DNA from: Deltaproteobacteria bacterium | GTDB taxonomy: Bacteria; Desulfobacterota; Desulfobacteria; Desulfobacterales; JAABPS01 | Assembly (NCBI GenBank): GCA_019309685.1 | Contig: JAFDFT010000068.1 | Span: 1-10,168 of the forward strand | Length of the DNA stretch: 10,168 nucleotides | Direction of reading: 5' to 3' | In this document: positions 6,920-10,168 of the stretch, one piece after another | How positions within the stretch are numbered: the first letter of the stretch is position 1 | How the letters are laid out: each line of letters starts with the position of its first letter | Program-made: the position numbers and the translations under genes | The notes under the pieces: generated by a model | Database searches by the model: none | What the model saw: only the letters and a program-made list of their open reading frames with translations | What the model was told of the DNA's origin: nothing

Positions 6920-7807
6920 TTATGGAATGTTTGCCGAATTTCTAACCGCGTCAATAATTTTTACGGTGATTTTTGTATTCGCGACATCATGTACTCTGAC
7001 GATATGTGCGCCTTTTAAAATTGATGCTGCGATAGCGGCCTGGGTGCCGGTTTCAACGAGAGGGCTGTCAGGCTTAACATCCGTTTCATTTTCATTTTTG
7101 AGTGTGTTTCGGATAAATGCTTTTCGAGAAGGTCCTATCAAAATGGGTACATCTAAAGAGTTTAGCGCATCCAGGTTGTCTATGAGTTGATAGTTATGAT
7201 TTACGGTTTTGCCAAAACCGATACCCGGATCTATGATGACCTTTGACCGGGGCACGCCTTTTTTTTCAGCTGTCTGAATTGCTTTTTCCAAAAATATACG
7301 GATTTCCGAAATGAGGTCATCATACTCAGGAGAATGCTGCATCGTACCAGGCGTACCAAGCATATGCATCAGGATCAGCGGCGCATCGTATTTTTTAGCA
7401 ACTGCCGCCATATTTTCATCAAAACGCAATGCGCTAATGTCGTTTATCATGGCGGCACCTGCTTCAATAGCTTTGATGGCTACGTCTGCTTTTGTCGTGT
7501 CTATTGAGATGGGTATGTTGATCCGTTTTGCCAGTTTTTCTATGACCGGGACAACTCTTTGGCTTTCTTCTTCCACCGATATTGCTTCTGAGAAAGGGCG
7601 TGTGGATTCACCGCCAATATCGATGATGTCCGCACCCTCATCTGCCATTTTTTCCCCATGCTCAACCGCTTTATTGTGTGAGAAGAAATTTCCTCCATCA
7701 GAGAAAGAGTCAGGTGTTACGTTCACAATGCCCATGATGGCGGTATGGTTACCCAGTTCCAGTGTGTGGCCATTCAATGACAGTTTATATGACCTGGGAA
7801 TATCCAT
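6920..7807 (-). CDS. folP: Dihydropteroate synthase FolP
   Basis: The product is a 295-residue TIM-barrel enzyme that condenses p-aminobenzoate with hydroxymethyl-dihydropterin diphosphate to give dihydropteroate in folate synthesis; it is the sulfonamide target. All main motifs are present in order: NVTPDSFSDGG (29-39, pterin/diphosphate loop), GGESTRP (65-71), SIDT (101-104), HMLGTPGTMQ (148-157), DPGIGFGK (193-200, pterin site), GPSRKAFI (225-232, with the conserved Ser-Arg-Lys) and RVHDV (271-275). The ATG at 7807 shares one base with the ftsH stop (TAATG), so translation is probably coupled to ftsH. A weak purine-rich ribosome binding site lies within the ftsH end. No truncation or odd residue was noticed. 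Confidence 0.95.
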   Translation of the reverse strand: MDIPRSYKLSLNGHTLELGNHTAIMGIVNVTPDSFSDGGNFFSHNKAVEHGEKMADEGADIIDIGGESTRPFSEAISVEEESQRVVPVIEKLAKRINIPISIDTTKADVAIKAIEAGAAMINDISALRFDENMAAVAKKYDAPLILMHMLGTPGTMQHSPEYDDLISEIRIFLEKAIQTAEKKGVPRSKVIIDPGIGFGKTVNHNYQLIDNLDALNSLDVPILIGPSRKAFIRNTLKNENETDVKPDSPLVETGTQAAIAASILKGAHIVRVHDVANTKITVKIIDAVRNSANIP

Positions 7808-8667
7808 TACGACGCAGTTTTCTTTTTCGTTTTTTTCGGTTGGCTTTCGTCTTCTTCAATGGGATCTGATGGGAATACAAAACCCGGTTTAATGGACAGA
7901 ATAATTTTATCGAGCTCAGCGCCGAGCACAGTTTCCTTATCCAGGAGAACTTCAGAGACCTTGTCGAGCACATCCATATTTTCTTTGAGGATCTTTTTTG
8001 CCCGGGTATGGCCGTCCATAACCAGTTTGTTTATTTCAGCGTCGATTAACTTTGCTGTTTCTTCGGAATAATCCCTGTGCTGTGCGATCTCTCTTCCAAG
8101 AAAAATCTGCTCTTCACCTTTCGCATAGGAAAGCGGGCCCAGTTTATCGCTCATCCCCCAGCTTCGAACCATGCTGCTGGCCAGTTCCGTTACTTGTTTG
8201 ATATCCGATGAGGCACCTGTGCTGATTCTTTTAAAGACGAGTTCTTCAGCAGCTCTGCCGCCAAGCGCAACAGACAATCTGCTTTCAAGCTGATCCTTGT
8301 ACCTGAACTCACTTTCGTCTGGTAAATACCATGTAATACCCAGGGCGTGGCCTCTGGGAATGATGGTTATTTTATTAACAGGATCTGTTCCTGGAAGTAA
8401 GCGGGAAACAAGGGCGTGTCCGGCTTCATGATAGGCCGTGACTCTTTTTTCTTCATCCTTAATCACTTTGGATTTACGCTCTAATCCCATATACACTTTA
8501 TCTTTCGCTTCTTCATAATCGGTCATGTCTAACTTTTCTTTGTTTCTTTTTGCAGCCAGAAGCGCCGCTTCATTGACCAGATTTTCAAGATCTGCGCCCG
8601 AAAATCCTGGTGTGCCTTTTGCCAGCATGACAGGATCCACACTTTTTCGATTGGGTGTCTTTCTCAT
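7807..8667 (-). CDS. ftsH: FtsH C-terminal part: AAA lid and zinc metalloprotease domain (second piece of a broken ftsH)
   Basis: These 286 residues begin at ATG 8667, which overlaps the TGA of the upstream ftsH piece (ATGA). The sequence opens with MRKTP, which in intact FtsH follows a conserved Val-His inside the AAA lid, so the Met is an internal residue acting as a possible start. Next are KGTPGFSGADLENL (about 17-30), the catalytic zinc motif HEAGH (80-84, with the Glu), and the SSDIKQ segment that supplies the third zinc ligand, Asp155. The tail is acidic then Lys-rich, ending in a stop that overlaps folP by one base. FtsH is a membrane-bound ATP-dependent protease for quality control and regulator turnover. 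Protease chemistry looks intact, but this piece has no Walker ATPase or membrane segments, so alone it should not be a working FtsH. Whether it is translated by reinitiation is unknown; the AGGG beside the ATG is too close for a normal ribosome binding site. Confidence 0.85.
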   Translation of the reverse strand: MRKTPNRKSVDPVMLAKGTPGFSGADLENLVNEAALLAAKRNKEKLDMTDYEEAKDKVYMGLERKSKVIKDEEKRVTAYHEAGHALVSRLLPGTDPVNKITIIPRGHALGITWYLPDESEFRYKDQLESRLSVALGGRAAEELVFKRISTGASSDIKQVTELASSMVRSWGMSDKLGPLSYAKGEEQIFLGREIAQHRDYSEETAKLIDAEINKLVMDGHTRAKKILKENMDVLDKVSEVLLDKETVLGAELDKIILSIKPGFVFPSDPIEEDESQPKKTKKKTAS

Positions 8668-9623
8668 CCCTGACGATCAAAACGGCCGGGCCGAAGAAGC
8701 GCAGGGTCGAGCACATCCGGCCGGTTGGTGGCAGATACCAGGATAACGCCTTCATTCGATTCAAAACCGTCCATTTCCACGAGCAGTTGGTTTAGTGTCT
8801 GTTCCCGTTCATCGTGACCCCCGCCCAGACCAGCGCCTCTATGTCTTCCCACAGCATCAATCTCATCAATGAATATGATGCATGGTGCGTTTTTTTTCCC
8901 CTGTACAAAAAGGTCGCGAACCCTGGAAGCACCAACGCCGACAAACATTTCTACAAAGTCAGATCCGCTGATATAATAAAAAGGAACGCCTGCTTCACCG
9001 GCAATTGCTCTTGCTAAAAGTGTTTTCCCGGTTCCGGGCGCTCCCATGAGCAGAACCCCTTTTGGAATCCTTCCGCCAAGACGGGTATATTTTTTAGGTT
9101 CTTTAAGAAATTCTATAATTTCACCTAATTCTTCTTTTGCTTCATCAATTCCGGCAACGTCTTCAAATGTCACTTTTTCAAATTGATCAGAGTCCAGACG
9201 GGCGCGGCTTTTTCCAAAAGACATGGCCTTGCCGCCGCCGGACTGCATTTGGCGCATAAAAAAGATCCAAACACCAATCAGCAGGATAAACGGGAACCAT
9301 GACATAAATATGGATAGCAGCCAGTTGGATTCGGTCGGCGGTTTAGCGCTTACAGATACTTTTTTCTCTTTAAGTGTTCGAATCAGGTCTGGATCCTGCG
9401 GGGCATATATTGTGAAGCGTTTATTGTTTACATCGGTTACAGAAAGTTCCTGTCCCTGGATATCCACTTTGCTGATCTGATTTTTTTCAACCATGTTGAT
9501 GAATTCTGAGTAACTCGGGGGGATGATTTCCGAAGTTTTGCTTTTTTGAACAAGGGTATAAAGCATAAATCCCATGATGAATATAACGAGCCATAACGCC
9601 AGATTTTTAGAAATTTGATTCAA
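8664..9623 (-). CDS. ftsH: FtsH N-terminal part: membrane anchor and AAA ATPase core (first piece of a broken ftsH)
   Basis: The product is 319 residues from a TTG start with an excellent ribosome binding site. It has transmembrane helix 1 (about 8-26), a periplasmic domain (about 30-98), helix 2 (about 101-124), then the AAA core. The core has Walker A GAPGTGKT (194-201), pore loop MFVGVG (226-231), Walker B CIIFIDE (248-254) and the second region of homology with ATNRPDVLDP and the arginine-finger motif LRPGRFDRQ (310-318). One residue later the frame ends in TGA. Intact FtsH continues from FDRQ with about 18 residues (VVV, Pro-Asp, Gly-Arg-Glu, Ile-Leu-Lys-Val-His) before MRKTP; here only two bases lie between the CAG and the ATG of the next piece, so about 52 bases appear to be missing. 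This fragment lacks the lid and protease. It is probably the first gene of a transcript with folP, ybbR and coaX, downstream of tilS. Confidence 0.88.
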   Translation of the reverse strand: MNQISKNLALWLVIFIMGFMLYTLVQKSKTSEIIPPSYSEFINMVEKNQISKVDIQGQELSVTDVNNKRFTIYAPQDPDLIRTLKEKKVSVSAKPPTESNWLLSIFMSWFPFILLIGVWIFFMRQMQSGGGKAMSFGKSRARLDSDQFEKVTFEDVAGIDEAKEELGEIIEFLKEPKKYTRLGGRIPKGVLLMGAPGTGKTLLARAIAGEAGVPFYYISGSDFVEMFVGVGASRVRDLFVQGKKNAPCIIFIDEIDAVGRHRGAGLGGGHDEREQTLNQLLVEMDGFESNEGVILVSATNRPDVLDPALLRPGRFDRQG

Positions 9624-9631
9624 AAGATAGT

Positions 9632-9638
9632 TCCTCCT
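9632..9638 (-). promoter_or_regulatory. Ribosome binding site for ftsH (supports TTG start)
   Basis: On the minus strand AGGAGGA lies 8 bases before TTG 9623, and the transmembrane helix begins a few residues later. No in-frame ATG is better placed, so TTG initiation is favoured. Confidence 0.75.
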
Positions 9639-9650
9639 GAAAAATAATTA

Positions 9651-9894
9651 GTTTCCCACCAGAAATGCCGCTTTTTGCCCAATTTCTGTGTCCCCGATGA
9701 GCGGGATCTTCGCTAAGCTTCGACAGGCTCAAATTTTAATCCTCGAAATACTTTATGTATTCCTGCGGTTAAAATTATCGCCTTCCTTGAACTTGAACAA
9801 AAATCAGTATTTCTGAGTAATTCCTTGAATAATCCTTTTATTTTCCTAGTCTTTCTAATGTTTACAAAAAATTGCTCATTTCTGGATTGGAAAC
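9651..9894. repeat. MITE-like intergenic element with imperfect terminal inverted repeats
   Basis: The left end (9651-9667, GTTTCCCACCAGAAATG) and the reverse complement of the right end (9877-9894, GTTTCCAATCCAGAAATG) match except for a few central bases, giving about 17-base terminal inverted repeats around 244 bases with no gene. Inside is a second symmetrical unit, with AATTTTAA (9732-9739) pairing with TTAAAATT (9769-9776) and an inner AATAC/GTATT stem (9747-9751/9757-9761). Other stems are CAGAAAT/ATTTCTG (9660-9666/9682-9688) and TCAG/CTGA (9804-9807/9813-9816). TTCCTTGAA occurs twice (9783-9791, 9821-9829). No transposase is encoded, so it would be a non-autonomous element. It fills most of the tilS-ftsH gap and ends about 13 bases before the ftsH ribosome binding site. 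Copy number cannot be tested here; target-site duplications are not clear. Confidence 0.55.
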
Positions 9895-9903
9895 AGTATT
9901 AGG

Positions 9904-9943
9904 TGCCCATTTTTCGAAATTAATGGATGGGCATTCATTAATT
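9904..9943. repeat. Overlapping inverted repeats downstream of tilS
   Basis: Two mutually exclusive stems overlap here: TGCCCAT (9904-9910) with ATGGGCA (9927-9933), and AATTAATG (9918-9925) with CATTAATT (9936-9943). They sit 31 bases past the tilS stop, where a terminator would lie, but no clear run of T follows on the minus strand. They may be an extension of the neighbouring repeat element. Confidence 0.4.
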
Positions 9944-9973
9944 GGTTTTATCCATATTAATCATATTTTAGCA

Positions 9974-10168
9974 TTAGGCAAGAAAAAGTTCCGCCTTAAG
10001 AACATTTCGAGTCGTTGAAGTGACTTTAACTGTTTCATCAATTCTATGACCCACCACCCAGATAATTTTTTCATCGCTCAGCAAAACAGGAATGTTAGCC
10101 CGTATGTTCTTTGGAATCTTGTGATCAATAAAATATTTTTTTACTTTTTGTGTGCCCGACATGCCCAT
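9974..10168 (-). CDS. tilS: tRNA(Ile)-lysidine synthase TilS, C-terminal fragment (5' end outside window)
   Basis: Sixty-four residues are open to the window edge and end at TAA 9976-9974. The segment carries the TilS C-terminal domain pattern: GMSGTQKVKKYFIDHKIP, then a Pro-Val-Leu-Leu strand, IIWVVGHRIDE and a final Val-Thr-rich strand. This small domain helps recognise the tRNA(Ile) whose wobble cytidine is converted to lysidine so that AUA is read as isoleucine. The catalytic PP-loop domain (SGGxDS) lies outside the window; full TilS is about 430-480 residues, so the Met at the edge is probably internal. tilS directly upstream of ftsH is a very common order in bacteria, which supports the call. 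The gap to ftsH, about 350 bases, is enlarged by the repeat-like element. Confidence 0.85.
   Translation of the reverse strand: MGMSGTQKVKKYFIDHKIPKNIRANIPVLLSDEKIIWVVGHRIDETVKVTSTTRNVLKAELFLA

Noticed and set aside
7311..7892. Open frame of 193 codons on the plus strand opposite folP and the end of ftsH
   Set aside because: Both opposite-strand genes are certain and the plus-strand product is Ser/Ile-rich with no domain; it is a shadow.
9641..9902. Target-site duplication ATTAG flanking the repeat-like element (9647-9651 and 9898-9902)
   Set aside because: The copies do not sit symmetrically at the inverted-repeat ends and a 5-base AT-rich match is easily due to chance.
9918..9943. Rho-independent terminator for tilS
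   Set aside because: The 8-base stem is AT-rich and no run of T follows on the minus strand, so termination is not supported.
1..10168. CRISPR array, tRNA or rRNA gene, phage or defence island
   Set aside because: No regular repeat-spacer pattern, no cloverleaf-like sequence and no recognisable phage or defence protein was found on either strand.

Overview
The window looks like a chromosomal segment of a Deltaproteobacterium, most likely an uncultured sulfate-reducer-type member of the Desulfobacterales (Desulfobacterota). This rests on gene order, on protein flavour (for example a zinc-ribbon plus degenerate receiver protein beside two PilT paralogues), and on a repeat-like intergenic element resembling those I associate with that group. 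The placement is inference; no rRNA marker is present.

Left half, + strand (1-4099): the C-terminal end of a YggT-family membrane protein, then a DivIVA-domain coiled-coil protein, two different PilT-family retraction ATPases (one PilT-like, one PilU-like), a zinc-ribbon protein with a degenerate receiver-like C-terminus, and a previously unlisted 51-residue protein. All are co-oriented with short gaps (about 24-61 bases), so they probably form one operon joining cell-pole or envelope organisation (YggT, DivIVA) to type IV pilus retraction. A lone metallo-beta-lactamase-fold hydrolase follows (4178-5113) and ends tail-to-tail, overlapping by 27 bases, with the next gene on the other strand.

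Right half, - strand (10168 down to 5087): the end of tilS, a 350-base spacer holding a MITE-like element with imperfect terminal inverted repeats, then ftsH, folP, a YbbR/CdaR-like protein and coaX. This resembles the widespread tilS-ftsH-folP-cdaA-cdaR-glmM neighbourhood, but the diadenylate cyclase gene cdaA is absent between folP and ybbR, and coaX sits where glmM is often found.

The main anomaly is that ftsH is broken. Its reading frame stops right after the arginine-finger motif of the AAA domain, and the rest of the protein resumes in another frame from an overlapping ATG, with about 18 conserved residues (about 52 bases net) missing. All other catalytic motifs are intact. This is either a real recent lesion or split gene, or an assembly/sequencing error. 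No CRISPR array, phage gene, toxin-antitoxin pair or defence system was seen.
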